Origin: Hyphochytrium catenoides
Taxonomy: Eukaryota > Sar > Hyphochytriomycetes > Hyphochytriales > Hyphochytriaceae
Length of the DNA stretch: 64,000 bases
NCBI GenBank assembly: GCA_900088475.1
Contig: FLMG01003894.1
Span: forward strand, 1-64,000
Direction of reading: 5' to 3'
The position numbers and the translations under genes are program-made. The notes under the pieces are model-generated. The model worked only from the letters and a program-made list of their open reading frames with translations. It was not told the DNA's origin and searched no databases. This document shows, piece after piece, positions 1 to 11,417 of this stretch. Position 1 is the first letter of the stretch. Each line of letters begins with the position of its first letter.

Positions 1-858
1 ATGGCTCTTCCATCACCTGCCAACGTTGGACTTGAGCCAGTAGGGCTTTGCGAATCTCCAAGAACAGCCATTACCAAATTTAATTCCTTGCTAGGTTCTC
101 AAATTACTCTTACGGAGCGACAGCAGCAGCAGAGAGGGTGATTAGAACAATTCGTTGCTTTCTGAAAAAGTATGTCAACGAGGTCCATACTGACTGGGAT
201 GAGAACATCAATCTTTGATGGGTGCTTACCGCATGTCTCAGCATAGCACAACGCAGTTCTCTCCTTTCAGGCTCTTCTTCGGTAGAGAACCAAGACTTCC
301 TTCGGACCTTATCCTGGAGACGGAGTTTCGAGAAGCTAAGTTCGAAAGTATGTCTGACTACGTGCAGGAAAGTCTCAGGCAGTACCGCAAGGCCCTCTTG
401 GAGGCTAATCTGAACACTGAACGAGCTCAGGAGCTTCAGGAGCTGTATCACCATAATGAGGTGCTTAAGCACAGAGTTACTCCTACCTTCCAACTTGGGC
501 AAAAGGTATTTAGATATATACCTGTGACGACTGCGGGTCAGACCAAGAAGTTGGAGACGTTCTGGATTGAGCCTTATGAAGTCATCAGACAGATGAGTCC
601 CGTCATTTATGAGAATCAAACCAACGAGGGAGTTGATCCAGATATGGCAAGAGAAAGGCCTAAGAAAGCAGTGGGGCAGGAAAGCTGTCCACGTCAAGCA
701 TCTGAAAGCGTATCCTACTCCGTCATCTCCTCCAACCTGTATTCCTTCTACTGGGACAAATACTGAAGCTTCCTCTGCTCACTTCCCTAGGTGCTGTTAA
801 AATTGTTTGAGACTGGTGAGAAAGAGCTCATCGAGTCTTTCTCAGTTCAGCGGGGGAG
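1..858 (+). mobile_element. Ty3/gypsy-type integrase C-terminal remnant (broken)
   Basis: The 3' end of an LTR-retrotransposon polyprotein. Around 120-214 one frame reads an integrase-core tail (ERVIRTIRCFL, then a Trp-Asp-Glu-Asn stretch). From 215 a second frame continues without a gap (AYRMSQHSTTQFSPFRLFFG, REPRLPSD), followed by a basic/hydrophobic tail with a KLETFWIEPYEVI segment typical of the integrase C-terminal domain that follows the catalytic core. The join near 214 needs a one-base frameshift, and a stop also lies upstream near 138, so the copy is dead. The frame ends near 766 in low-conservation sequence, then reaches a polypurine tract and candidate LTR. The 5' part of the element lies outside the window. 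Calling it Ty3/gypsy rather than another LTR class rests on the HSTT-FSP-FGREP pattern. Confidence 0.8.
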
Positions 859-1088
859 TGTTGGGAGGTTGAATGTTTCGTGCCGTTAACAACCTTCCAT
901 GTAAATAGTTCTCATTTATTGCGGGGCATTGTTCTTCGTAGCGGCTTGGGATTCCGATTCCCTGCTTCTGTCCTTGGTAGAAGGGGATTCGCAATTATCT
1001 CTGTAATAAGAGAGATCTGCATCTTTGGAAATGCCAATAAAGAGCTCTGTTGAGCCCAAGCATAGCTTCGGTTCTGATTTCTGTATCA
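859..1088 (+). repeat. Candidate 3' LTR with preceding polypurine tract (850-858)
   Basis: Directly after the integrase remnant lies a purine run (GCGGGGGAG, 850-858), the expected plus-strand primer of an LTR element. It is followed at once by TGTTGGGAGG, a TG-start typical of LTRs. An AATAAA lies near 1034, and a possible CA end is TATCA at about 1088, which would make the LTR about 230 bp. The 5' LTR is outside the window, so the far boundary is an inference. Confidence 0.5.
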
Positions 1089-1609
1089 AACGGACACGGA
1101 AACCTGCCCGCAATTGCTGAAATAGGTCACAGAGCCGCTAACGTCTCCAGGGCTGAATGAAACGGACAGGAGAAGAAGAAAAGCTCCAAAATAGATAGAA
1201 TCTGCGGCCAAGTTGAAGCTCATCCCTGCTTCATTGCTCTGTATAACCACGGACGTGTGCTGCTCCTCCATCCGGTGCTTGTCAATTTTGCTCTTGTCAA
1301 GCCACTATGCTCTGATCTCTTGGTTGACACTCTGAATGAGGCGAGGTAATTGGCCCAAGCCCAGGCGATGATGTGATTGAGTGCAGCCTCATTGCGTCTA
1401 CAATCCATCATCTTGCCAACGGTGCTCTGGCTTCTGTCTTATCTGCTGGGGCTACTTGCAATATCTACGGCTCTTTCGTCGCTTTCTGCCTCCTAGGAGT
1501 CTGCTCATCTCTATAGTGTCGCTTCTAGCCAGTCTTACGTATATTGCAGAGGCTGCTGCCCCTTCTGTCAGAGAGGCAACTGCGGCCACTTTACTTTTAG
1601 AGAAGCAAG
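1089..1609. other. Spacer upstream of the ankyrin gene
   Basis: No convincing coding exon, RNA gene or repeat was seen here. It holds the presumed 5' flank of the gene starting at 1610. Short open frames on both strands show no family pattern. Confidence 0.4.
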
Positions 1610-3258
1610 ATGCCTCCCAAGAAGAAGTCTGGAGGCAAGGGCTCAGGAAAGAAGAAAGCGTCGGTGACCCCAAACGCGGCCCTACCGGGCGCTTTGGCAG
1701 CTCTCGCCAGCAGGCTAAAAGCTCCAGTGCACCCGAGTCCTCATAGAGTCCTATCTGCCAGCGACAGCCTTCTCTTCACAGCTGTGGACAACGCGAACCT
1801 TGATGATGTCCGGCTGCTGCTCAAGAGCGGGGCCAGGCCGGATGCGAAGAATGATAACGATGCCACTCCTCTACATGTCAGTCAGGAATGTTCTCTTCTC
1901 TTAGACGAATCTATTGAGGCACTACCACCACGTTCCGCTCCTGGCTCTGAAACTCCGCTGTCATTCTCATCGTCATGCTTGTATCTACTTGGCTCGCGGA
2001 CTCGTCGCTTCATAACCTTGAGATCATGATATTATCCTGTCCTATACTAATTTTTCTAATCCTTGGACCTGCATGCCTTTGCGTGGCTCTCAATAGACTT
2101 CACCTCTCTTCGTCCAGACTGTCAGAGATGGTACTAAGGTGCTCTAATGCGCAGGTAGCAGCAGGGCGCGGGTATGGAGACATTCTAGAAGTGCTACTGA
2201 CTTCCTCGCCTCCTCCGGACGTCAACGTAAGGGAACGAACCGCTTCCGGAGGCTTCACGGCTTTACATTGTAGGTCTCCGACGATGAAATTTCCTTCTTC
2301 TTTGGCGTCTCCTGTCAGTGGTGATCTGCCTCCTTGAGAATGGGTCACTGTGCCATCCTATCCTCCATGGATGGAGTCTCTTAGAGCTATCACTAACTTC
2401 CTATGACCCTGCGTCCCCTGTCCTTATGCTTTCAGACGCAGTGAAAAACAAGGACATAAGGGTAAGTTTCTCCTTCAGCATTAAATGGTTATCAGCTCTC
2501 CTCACGCTCTAGCTTTCTCCACCCGTCAGTGCACTGAAATACTACTAGCTCACGGCGCAGACCCTAATGTCCAGGAAGGGAAGGTAGGCAGACACCTTGT
2601 CTTCACAGTCTTTCTCTGGCTCAATTCTCTTGGTCCTAGATGGGCTTCACGGCACTGCACCTTGCCTGCAGAAATGGCGATGGGCCCATGGTCACCCTTC
2701 TTTTGGGCCGCGGTATGAGCATCTTCCTTCCTTACTCTACCTCCACTCCTATTTGGCTTGTCGTCTTCACCTGTTCGCATTATGAAGTATGGCATTATCG
2801 TTTGCCCTCTTTACTTCCTCGTTCCCTCTAGAGTGCGCATCATAGCGTTTGACCAGCCTTTTCCTAGGCGCTGACGCCCATCGGAGAGACTTCAAGGGTA
2901 ACAACCCTAGCGCCTGGGCCTACAACATGGAGGGCCCAACCTCATCAGTACTGCGAGTGCCAGGTCTGCCGCCTCCGGCTTCCATGACACTTGAGGATCT
3001 CACTGTCCTCCACAACGAAGCTAAGACGAAAGGTAACAAAAGCATTGGACGTCCCTAGTCTTCGCCTCTTATCTTTCCCGTCTTATGAGCCGTCATCAAA
3101 CTCGGTTCGCCCCAGGCGTCCTTACTTAGAACTGACACGGCCCTGCACTTGGAAATACAGGATACTACGTAATGAGAAACCCTGGCGGCCCGGCTATAAA
3201 AGGCCTCGAATCAAAGAAAGGCAAAGCAGGGGGAGCCACAAAAAAAAAGAAGAAGTGA
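1610..3258 (+). CDS. Small ankyrin-repeat protein with lysine-rich ends
   Basis: Seven exons join in phase: 1610-1876, 2155-2269, 2436-2461, 2530-2583, 2640-2712, 2868-3032, 3161-3258 (265 residues). The start ATG opens a basic N-terminus (MPPKKKSGGKGSGKKK). Ankyrin repeats follow: LLFTAVDNANLDDVRLLLKS, ATPLHVAAGRGYGDILEVLL, TALHYAVKNKDIR with CTEILLAHGADPN, then FTALHLACRNGDGPMVTLLL with GRGADAHRRD. Several introns cut inside repeats, after TPLH and TALH. The tail after the repeats is unique, with a Gly/Pro stretch, and ends in five lysines. Ankyrin repeats are protein-binding modules, and no enzymatic domain is visible. The basic ends suggest nucleic-acid or ribosome contact or nuclear entry, but that is inference. 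The partner is unknown. Confidence 0.85.
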
Positions 3259-3469
3259 GGGAAGACCTCCGACATGTGTCCAGTTGGGCAGCGTATTTAG
3301 AGTATCTAGCTGGGTTATGGTCCTAAATACTCAGCTGAGGATGGAGAGAGGAGAGCGAAGGGAGGAAGAATATAAGGGACGCAAGATGGAGGAACAGACA
3401 AGGAAATACAGTGCTGCTGCATGGCTGCGGCACTATTCTTCGGTGTTTGGGGAAGTCTACACTTTCAGC

Positions 3470-4106
3470 CTAGTCTTCTAGCTGGCCCTGAGCAGCCAGA
3501 ACCCTCTTGTGCAAGACAGCTCCCCGATGGTTGAAGCCCATCAGCTCTGGGCGGTGATGAACCGTATCCCAGTTCCTGCATTTGTTAGGAAGATTAAGTT
3601 ATGAAAGAGTTATAGCAGGCTAGAGCATTCTGGAAGAGGGTGACTAGCTATAAGTAGGATGTGGGACAGCAAGAGTTCTCTAGCTAACTCTAACAATCAC
3701 ATCAGTCAGCCTTCGTACCTGCTCTTAGAGTTTAATGGCTTCTTTGTTGGAAGAAAAGTGCCCGCTGTGGAGAGCACGCCAGTCAGGGCCAGAAGAAAGA
3801 CGATGCCTAGCTCAATGATGACCTATTCATTCCATAGCGAAGTGATGAACATCCGGAAGAAGCACTGCTCAGACTGCAAAAGACTTACATCTAATGAAGG
3901 TATCGACACATCCTTATCCCCTGAGAGCTTGACTAACTCAATATCTAGTCGTCCAGTGGTTAGCCGGAGTCAGTGGAATCTATCGCAAGGCAGGGGGCAG
4001 AATTGTAGCCATTAAACTTACATTGTACGGTTGAATAGGCCGCATGTAAAAGCAGGAAGAAGGAGACGGAAATGAGAAGGCGGCCGCCAAAGCCTGCGAA
4101 CGACAT
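3470..4106 (-). CDS. EMC5: ER membrane protein complex subunit 5 (EMC5/MMGT family)
   Basis: Four exons on the minus strand close in phase: 4106-4022, 3944-3889, 3822-3719, 3575-3470 (116 residues, normal for the family). The product starts MSFAGFGGRLLISV. The first membrane segment ends in LLLHAAYSTVQ, the hallmark of EMC5. A loop LSGDKDVSIPSLD leads to the second membrane segment VIIELGIVFLLALTGVLSTA. The C-terminal signature GFNHRGAVL matches the family's FNHRG. EMC5 is a two-pass core subunit of the EMC insertase, which helps tail-anchored and multipass proteins enter the ER membrane. An upstream in-frame ATG at 4142 would add 12 residues; the inner start fits the family better. It converges on the ankyrin gene and is divergent from the gene at 4757. 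Confidence 0.9.
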
Positions 4107-4756
4107 TTTGCGCTGTGCTTCAAAAGTTGAGAGTCTTAGCACAGGTACTGCTATGAAGTCCTCTAGCTTCCTTATGTGCTTCAGCCGCCTTCCAGAGCTT
4201 CATGTCCACGCTTTGCCGCTGCAGATTCTATTGCGGATTCTGTGCCGCAGACTGCGGACATCTTCAGATCTCGCTCCCACACAGAGCCGCTAACCAGCAA
4301 AAACATAAGCTTAAAAAATTACGGTTTAAAAACAAAACGAAACGGAGTTAGTACGTTTTCCGCGACGATGTAGAGAGCATAACCCCCGCTCCTACCGTCA
4401 ATTTTACGGTTTGGGGGCGGTAAGAAGAGACTGAGGTTTTGATGGACCGTGCAGGACGTGAATCGCAGAGCTTCGATGACGCTTCAAGAAGTGCCGATGG
4501 CCAATGAAAGCTAGGACTTTCAGAGAAGAGGAGCGTGCTACTATAGAATGTTCGGCTGGGAAGAGCTGCGGAGAGAGTACTCAGCTGCAGGATTAGCAGA
4601 TCTTCTGGTGTGTGACGCTTTTACAGGGGTGCTGCGGTAGGGTCTCTGATCTACAGTCAGTAGGCGAGAGACTTCGCCAGCGCTTTCATACCTCTGTAAG
4701 CTTATTGAGGTCATCAAGTGAGGCAGCTAGATCAAGCTTCCTTCGCGTTCTTGATC
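4107..4756. promoter_or_regulatory. Shared 5' flank between EMC5 (-) and the helical-repeat gene (+)
   Basis: About 650 bp between two divergent start codons with no supported exon. It presumably holds both promoters. No clear TATA box or repeat was recognised. Confidence 0.4.
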
Positions 4757-5260
4757 ATGACTTCAAGGCTCCGTCCTCGAGGCTGGCCCTCAGGACGCTC
4801 GTACCTCTACAAGTGGCTATTTCGGCCAGCACTACCCTCAATGCGCGGTTTCTCGACTCTTGACCTCCAAACACCAGTACAACGGCCGCGTTTCGGAGAA
4901 GCAGGTAAGGCAATCTCTAGTACTTCGCTCTGGCATTCACTAACATACGTCTTAAGTGTCATCGCTGAGGAGTAGTGGGCCCAGAGTTATGTCGAAGACT
5001 GAGGTCACCCGGAGGATGATAGAGATGCATATACAAATGAGTATGTCTAACTACTCGCTAAATGGTTTCTTCCGTACGAGTCAGAGAGAAAGGGGCTGCC
5101 ATGGCAACGAACAGGGTTGAAAGAGCAGTATTTGAGGGACAGGATGCGTAGTGAGTCTTGGTCACCGTCAACCTTCCTCATCGTGAATAGTTCGAGCTCA
5201 GTAGAAGCAAAGGGAGATTTGTCAGTAAAGAAAAGAGAAAGGATTGATATCGAAAGGGAA

Positions 5261-5291
<31 letters not shown>

Positions 5292-8200
5292 TGAGAGACC
5301 TTTGGTAACTGCGTTTATTAGTGGCCAGCCAAGGTTACAGCGGAAGGGATGGCATGGTGGCAGCGCCTAATAAATCGCCTGCAGCACCTCATCTGAATGC
5401 GGACCTTATCTCTGGCCATCTTCAGGCCTTGGAGCCCACCCAGAGGAAGCAGGAAGCAGCCGCAATTGGGAGTTTAATAGCTCGGGAGCTACTCCGAAGG
5501 ACGAGACGATTCGACTTTGGGAGAGCACATTTGATGACACAAAAGACCTTCCTTCTAAACGAGCCGGAAGTGACGGAAAGCTTCATGAAGGAAGCCTTGG
5601 ATGCGGCAGAGGAGGTAAGCGGCTTGCTCCTCTTCCTAAGTAACCCATTGCAAAAACTCCTCTTTTCCTTATTGCCGGCATTGTTCTCCACGTGATCTGA
5701 CAGATGACCATCTCCGGCTTTACGTCCCTGATTCCAGTCTGTGCATGTTTGACCGCGGCCCATAGTTAAGAGCCTGATTATTTCAGATGGCCTTGTCGTC
5801 CACCAACCATCTCTGTTTCTCTACCTTTGGCTGCAACGGATGTCTTGCTCCCACAACTCCGTCTTAATGTGTTATGGTTATCAGAACTAATGTCTTTTTA
5901 ATATGTCAGGCTGCAATTGAGAGACAATCTGTTCTAGAAGCAGGAGACACGCTCACCGCAGAGCAAGAGGAAGACATAGAGAGGCATGGGAGAATTGCGG
6001 ATCTCATTATTCATGGGCTGGCGGTCTGCAAGGGTGTAAAGACGAAAGAGTCTATCCTCAAGGCTTGGGATGTTATGAAGAGGATGAGGGCATTGCGGCT
6101 AGACGTAGCCCCAAAGACAGTCGCTCGCCTCGCCGCTAATATTTTAGATGCATATTCACCACGACAGGCCGCCTCACTTCTGACCTCAATGGAAGGCAAT
6201 TTCTCTTTTTGTGGAGACAACTATCCTAGCGGCCCGGCATGTAACGTGTTGGAGAACTCCTTCGATAGTGGAGAGGCTCCATCTGTATATCAGAAACTGT
6301 TTGTGGCTATTGCATGGGTCAGTGGGATCTCCAGGTAATGGACGGGTTCCGCCTTTGTAAGCCTTCTTGAGGTCCAGTGTGCCACGTCTTCCTGCACTCT
6401 GGTACTCTGATACTTCATTCCGTACCCTTGTTGCTGGGCAACGTTGAGTTGTCGCTCTTCGGAAAGCCCCTACATTACTTGTTCAATGCTTTTTAACTCT
6501 TCCTCTTAAGCCTGTGTATATATCTTCTCGGATGGTCCTACTGCCTGCTTTATACGCCGGCCGGTATACCTCATCTCCACCTCGTCGTAGGAATCGAGAG
6601 CCTTCAAGCTGACTCCACAATTCCTCAGATTCTCAATTCTTGAGTCCTTAATTGACGAGGTTCTGGAAAGGCAGAACCCTCAAGCGGCTGTGGAAGTGCT
6701 CTCCGAGCCCTCCTTCTACATCCGGCTCCAGGCCGAAATATCAGCGCCAAAAGAAGATTGTGATATCAAGACCAGAGAGAGCGCACACATGTCGCTACAC
6801 AGGCGCATGATGAGGGCTTATAGAGACAAACAAGGAGGTCTAACGCAGGAGGACTTCGAAGCGATGCTACGGTTGGCCAACATGAACAATTGTCTGATCT
6901 TCTTGGTGCGAGTCTATGAGGATATGAGGGTGGCAGGCTTCTCTCCGGGCCTGATCGGCTGCACGGAGGTCGTTGCAGGCCTGACTGATGTGTAAGATGC
7001 ACTCATCTGAGTTGAAACTCTATTCTCTTGAATGCGCTTCTCTTCTTGCTAGTTTGTATGATTCACTGTTGATTTGTGCTACGCTGAATAAGGTTTTTAG
7101 GATCTCCTCTCCGAACTTTTTTTGCCACTACTGCACATTGTGAAGGTTGACTTCATCCCCAATGGGGGCAGCCCTCCGTACGACCTTCTGAATGACCTCT
7201 TCTTCTCTGAATCGTCAGGAACGTGTTCCTTCCCGTGCCTGCCATTGAGTTGGCCCTCGCTCTTTCGTGCCCCTCTTCAATATACTTCTGCCTCTCTCTT
7301 GTCTTCTCGGCTCCGCCACTTACCTACTCCTACGCTGCTCGATCATTTAGGGACGATGAGAATGCTATGGATGCGGTGGATAGTGTTGTCGAAGATGTCG
7401 TGCAGCTCTGTGACTCCCTGGACCTGCCTCCTGAGCAGTACTGGGAGCGCGTCTCCCCTTTCTTTTCTTCTTATATGCTGCTGCTGCGGAAAAAGTATAC
7501 GGCAGGGCACTTGAGCACAAGGATCTTGGACATTGCGTCCAAACTGAAGCTCGTGGAACGCTCACCGACTCTGGTACATCACCCTCCTGGTCCCTTGGGC
7601 GATCTGCATAACCCTTCGGGTCCTCATGCCGTTCATTCTATCCTTTGCTATCGTTCTCCTGTTGTGCTAATCTGCTCTTTCACACCCCTGGCCAACCCTG
7701 TTCAGTCCGTCCCTTTTAAATTCTGCAGAAATCAATTGTTTAGGTTGGAGTCTCTTGCTTCGTCAGGCATCTTTTACATCTTCTACCGGTGCTCTCCTCC
7801 TCTGCTTCTCATTCTGACTCTTATGGATGCAGGATTGCATCATGTCACTTCTCCGGGCTCTAGCTCGAGGGGATAGGAGGGGAAGATATTACTTTTTGAG
7901 GATTATCGACGCCGTCCGTGAACAAGGTATACAGCTTCAGGGCCTATAATCTCAATGGCTTCAGAGATAATGAGTGCTGACCTATCCATCCGTAGGATTA
8001 TCCCTGCCTGACGATCAACTTAGCAAAGTGGATGCTATGTCACTTGCCTCTTGCGGAGAGGTTCATAACTTGGTCAAACATCTTCGCGACCCCGCCCTCG
8101 ACAGAAATGACCGCCAATTCTATCTCCAGAAGGCAGCAGTTGCAACGGTGAGGTCAACGGACCCACGGTTAGGTCTGCAGCTCGTAGACGAGGTTCTGCT

Positions 8201-8549
8201 GCAGGAACTATGGGAAATAGACGAGGAGGACATCATGTCAATTGTAGTCTCCATGGCCTCTAATTGCGTGGGGCGCGGAGGAGAAGGTTTATTGTCGGAA
8301 CTAATCGAGGCAGCAAAGGAATCAGAGTCAGTACAACGGCTCCCTCGCAGACGAAAAGCGCAACTCTACATGGAGTTGACACGAAGTGCTCTCCGACTAG
8401 CGTCAAGGAAGGTGGCTTACCAGATCCTAGACCAGATGACAGAGGAAGGACTGGATGTGAGCCGCGTGCAGGAGAAAGTTAGCAAGTACATTGGAGGCCG
8501 ACCCGAGGAGCGAGAGAAACTCTTTCAAGAAGAGCTGAAGAGCTTTTAG
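4757..8549 (+). CDS. Large alpha-helical protein with organelle-type N-terminus (PPR-like?)
   Basis: An eight-exon model keeps phase throughout: 4757-4904, 5322-5614, 5910-6334, 6629-6989, 7101-7222, 7351-7573, 7833-7926, 7996-8549 (about 739 residues). The N-terminus (MTSRLRPRGWPSGRSYLYKW, then PSMRGFSTL) is Arg/Ser-rich without acids, like a mitochondrial transit peptide. The body is strongly helical with paired amphipathic segments (ESILKAWDVMKRMRALRLDV, LRLASRKVAYQILDQMTEEG), as in pentatricopeptide or related helical-repeat RNA-binding proteins, but I could not align regular 35-residue repeats. Exon 5 is the least certain; it uses weak donors (GTGTAAG and GTGTTC). Intron 1 holds a GA microsatellite. 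A role in organelle RNA handling is inference. Confidence 0.65.
5265..5291. repeat. (GA)n microsatellite in intron 1 of the helical-repeat gene
   Basis: An uninterrupted run of about 13 GA units inside the 4905-5321 intron. Confidence 0.9.
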
Positions 8550-9022
8550 ACTCAATAACATATGCATCAACCCCTAATTTGTCGCATAGAGCCATATGGG
8601 GTATTATTTTTTAGAAATAACCTTTAGTTAACGCAATGAAAATTGCTCTTTTTGTATTAAAGGCTACTTATAGAGGAGGCTGCAGTCCCATGATTGTCGC
8701 TCCAGGGACATATGCTCTGATGGATGGAGCTCAGGGAGACAAAGCAGAAATAGGCGATAACTCCTGTCTCTGTCTCTGCTGAAGGTCAAGCGGCAAGTGG
8801 AGACCTACCGGGCCGCTGATGATTGACTTGACCCTTCGATCAGACGCCTCGCAGCTGAGTTATTCGTGCACCGCCAATATGTTTATGGCTGAAGTAGTCT
8901 GGTCTGAGGTCGAAGGATAGCAGAGTCTTTAGACAGAAGCTCCTAGGAAGCGGTTACATTGTTGAGGCTCTAGAGCCTCTGCTATAGCGTTCGCTAGTTG
9001 TGCTTCCTGATAATTCTTAGAC
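8550..9022. other. Spacer between the helical-repeat gene and the SRR1-like gene
   Basis: About 470 bp without a supported exon. The left part is AT-rich (TATTATTTTTTAG, TTGTATTAAAG), consistent with a 3' UTR. The right part would hold the promoter of the SRR1-like gene. Confidence 0.4.
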
Positions 9023-10355
9023 ATGCCACCCCACGGCGATGGTCAGGACGGTGGATGGACCACGGTGCTGCCACGAAGGAGAGGGAAGCATGGGCCAAGC
9101 AAGAAGGCTGAGATGGCCCGGAAGAAGCCACCCACGCATTGCAGGCTACCCTACGTGCAGCTCAAAAAGGGCCCCAGGCCTGCCGAGTAAGCTGACGGTG
9201 ATTTGATCATGAGTCAACTTTCTACAGGCAGCGACTGAGTGTAGCATGCCTTACACCCCACAGGCTTCAAACTGCAGAGAGTATCGTTGAGATAATCCAA
9301 CAAAAGCGCGAAGGATTGACTTCTTCGACTTTCTACCGGGATCTCTTGCAGACTTTCCTGGGTGGTGACCAGCCATTGACAGAGGAAAATGGCAGTACAT
9401 CAGCTTTCTATAAACACTATAGCCTATGCCCCGCCTCAAGAGCTGTCTGTTACGGCATTGGAAGTATTGGTAAGTCAGCTAACTCCCAGCTGCAGATGGC
9501 TTTAGCCATCCTCCTTCATGCGGACATGCAGATGGAGGGGCCTCTGGAAGTCTATGATCCCATATTCACAGAGGTAAGAACAACTTTCCATTGGGCAATT
9601 TGCTGTCGCCTCAGTACTCGTGCATTTTATCTAGGAGGAGAAGAAAGCTCTCGAGCTATTGGGCTGTAGCGTCATTGGTACCAATGAAGAAGGAAAGCGA
9701 GCAGTACATGAGATGACACTGTTCTTCATGCCACACTGCGGAATGAGAATGTACAGCAACATCCTATGGTCCAACTGGGGAGGAGAGCTGTCAAAGGTGG
9801 TCATCCTGGGCAACAGGTGAGCCCGGCTGGACTCAATTTTCAGGGGAGAATTCGGCCCATTTGTGACTGGATCGATAGCGTTATCATCCTAACGTCTTAC
9901 TCTTTGGCCATCGATGCAGTCCTTGTAGCATAAACCTATCGACCTTCAGCTGGGCATCTTCTCATCCCAAGAGTTTGCCGATATCTAGTACAGGCTGACG
10001 ATCTCCCTCCTGTCTCTATGTGTTAGCTTCGATGCCTATGATGCAAGGATCATTTCGTCATCAGCTCGAGAAGACCCGACAAACTGCGTGATGCGCTCCA
10101 TGGAGTTCAAGAAAGAGCTCTCTTGCGAAAAGTTCTTATGTGCCGACTACTTCTCTGCGTTTAATGACCTCAGGTAAGGTGATTTCGTATATGCAGAAGA
10201 ACTAGCATGTCAGTCTTGCTAAGGTAGCTGTCAGCATCATATACTTTCCAGAGGAGGAGATCCAGAGCCTGAGTGCCCAAAGGTTCTTTGACGAGAAACC
10301 ACCGCAATTCACAGGTCAAGACACAGAAGTGCTTGTGCCGTCCGAAGGGAGCTGA
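9023..10355 (+). CDS. SRR1: SRR1-like domain protein
   Basis: Five exons in phase: 9023-9186, 9264-9573, 9635-9816, 10027-10173, 10235-10355 (307 residues). The SRR1 signature is clear: VCYGIGSIGKSANSQLQMAL, then VYDPIFTEEEKKALELLGC, VIGTNEEGKR, TLFFMPHCGMRMYSNILWSN and VVILGNSFDAY. The last exon reads AFNDLS-IIYFPEEEIQSLS. SRR1 (named after an Arabidopsis red-light/clock mutant) is found across eukaryotes; in yeast and mammals its relatives are linked to haem homeostasis and transcriptional control, but the molecular activity is unsettled. The N-terminus is Lys/Arg-rich (LPRRRGKHGPSKKAEMARKK), possibly nuclear. The exon 2 acceptor is ambiguous: one at about 9228 is also in frame but leaves an intron of only 41 nt. 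Confidence 0.88.
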
Positions 10356-10723
10356 GAAGCAGCTTCTGGTTCGTGGTGTCGCGAGCCTAGAAATGACAAC
10401 GCTTTATTTTACAAGGGAAGAAGAATCCAAGTTCTGCAGCAGCCAGCAACTAGGTTCTCGAACTACGTACAAAACTCTCTCCTAAGTCACCGGAACTGCA
10501 CCAGGCAATACAGCAGGGCCAGGATGGATGCTTCAGAGCGCGAGGATCTCCTGGCCGCTCGGCAGGGCGCCTGGGCAATTTACGAAGTTGGGATCGGTCT
10601 CCAGCGCCGCTGTGACACCAGTTCAGTGCAGCGCTTCGCGGAAGCCATCAACAACATCCGCTCTAGCCCTTCGGTCTTTAGCTCGGCAAAATGCAGACGC
10701 TTGCTTGAGGATGGGCGCTTTGG
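10356..10723. other. Convergent spacer with a 67-codon open frame
   Basis: It lies between the 3' ends of the SRR1-like gene (+) and RPA12 (-). A plus-strand frame at 10524-10727 (starting MDASEREDLLAARQGAW) has a protein-like composition but overlaps the RPA12 stop. I could not splice it to a neighbour and do not recognise it, so it is not called as a gene. Confidence 0.3.
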
Positions 10724-11227
10724 CTAGGTGTTGACTGAAAATTTGTGTCCGCACTTCTTGCATTCATAGAAAACAGTCTGTCCCTCGTCTGCCGACCGCA
10801 ACTGCATAGTATAGAACTCCATCTCAGGGTTGTTGCAGGTGGGACAGGCTTCCTCCACCTGCAAATGGCAGAAAAGAGCTTAAGATCGGGGCCACCCAGA
10901 ATTCTTAAAGATCTAAGTCTAACTACCGTCGCTCTGGCGGGCCCAGTCGCCTTTTCTGTGACGCCTAGAGATCGCAGCCATTGAGGTGGCTGCTCTTCCT
11001 TGCTGAATGTGACACTAGTCAAGTTATTAAGGTCTACGGGAAGGCGTAAGTTAGCAACATGTCAATAGATGAAGCTTTGTCTGCCTAGAAAGCGTACCGC
11101 GGTAGCCGCACTTGTACCCACAAGTGCCACACACGATGTTGCCGCTCTCCGGCAAGTACAGGATTGATCCGCAGTAAGGACAGAACGGAGGTCCATCCTC
11201 TCGGCGGCCCCTTGTGACAGTATTCAT
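10724..11227 (-). CDS. RPA12: RNA polymerase I subunit RPA12 (TFIIS-like zinc ribbon)
   Basis: Three exons in phase: 11227-11098, 11033-10927, 10858-10724 (123 residues, the normal size). The N-terminal zinc ribbon is FCPYCGSILYLPESG plus CGTCGYKCGYRG. The C-terminal TFIIS-type ribbon is ACPTCNNPEMEFYTMQLR, then SADEGQTVFYECKKCGHKF. The acidic-hairpin motif RSADEGQT is the catalytic loop that promotes transcript cleavage in RPA12. RPA12 combines an RPB9-like N-terminal ribbon with a TFIIS-like C-terminal ribbon and works in the nucleolar polymerase making rRNA. RPC11 of polymerase III was considered, but the Glu-Gly pair after SAD and the ending HKFSVNT fit RPA12 better. Confidence 0.92.
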
Positions 11228-11417
11228 CGCACTCCAGTTAGAGTAGGACCAATCGGCAACAATAGAGCCAACAAACTAGCGCCTGCAATGGAAGTCGCTC
11301 TGCCAATGCCAGTGGCTCAAGCTCTTGCCCAGGGATGTTGACCCTTCCGTCTCCTTCTGGCTCGGTGAAGCTCCACGGGCCTGGCCGATGATGGTGCCGC
11401 ATCAGAACACACGGCTT

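Noticed and set aside
10524-10727. 67-codon frame MDASEREDLLAARQGAW
   Set aside because: It could not be spliced in phase to the SRR1-like gene, overlaps the RPA12 stop on the other strand, and has no recognised family.
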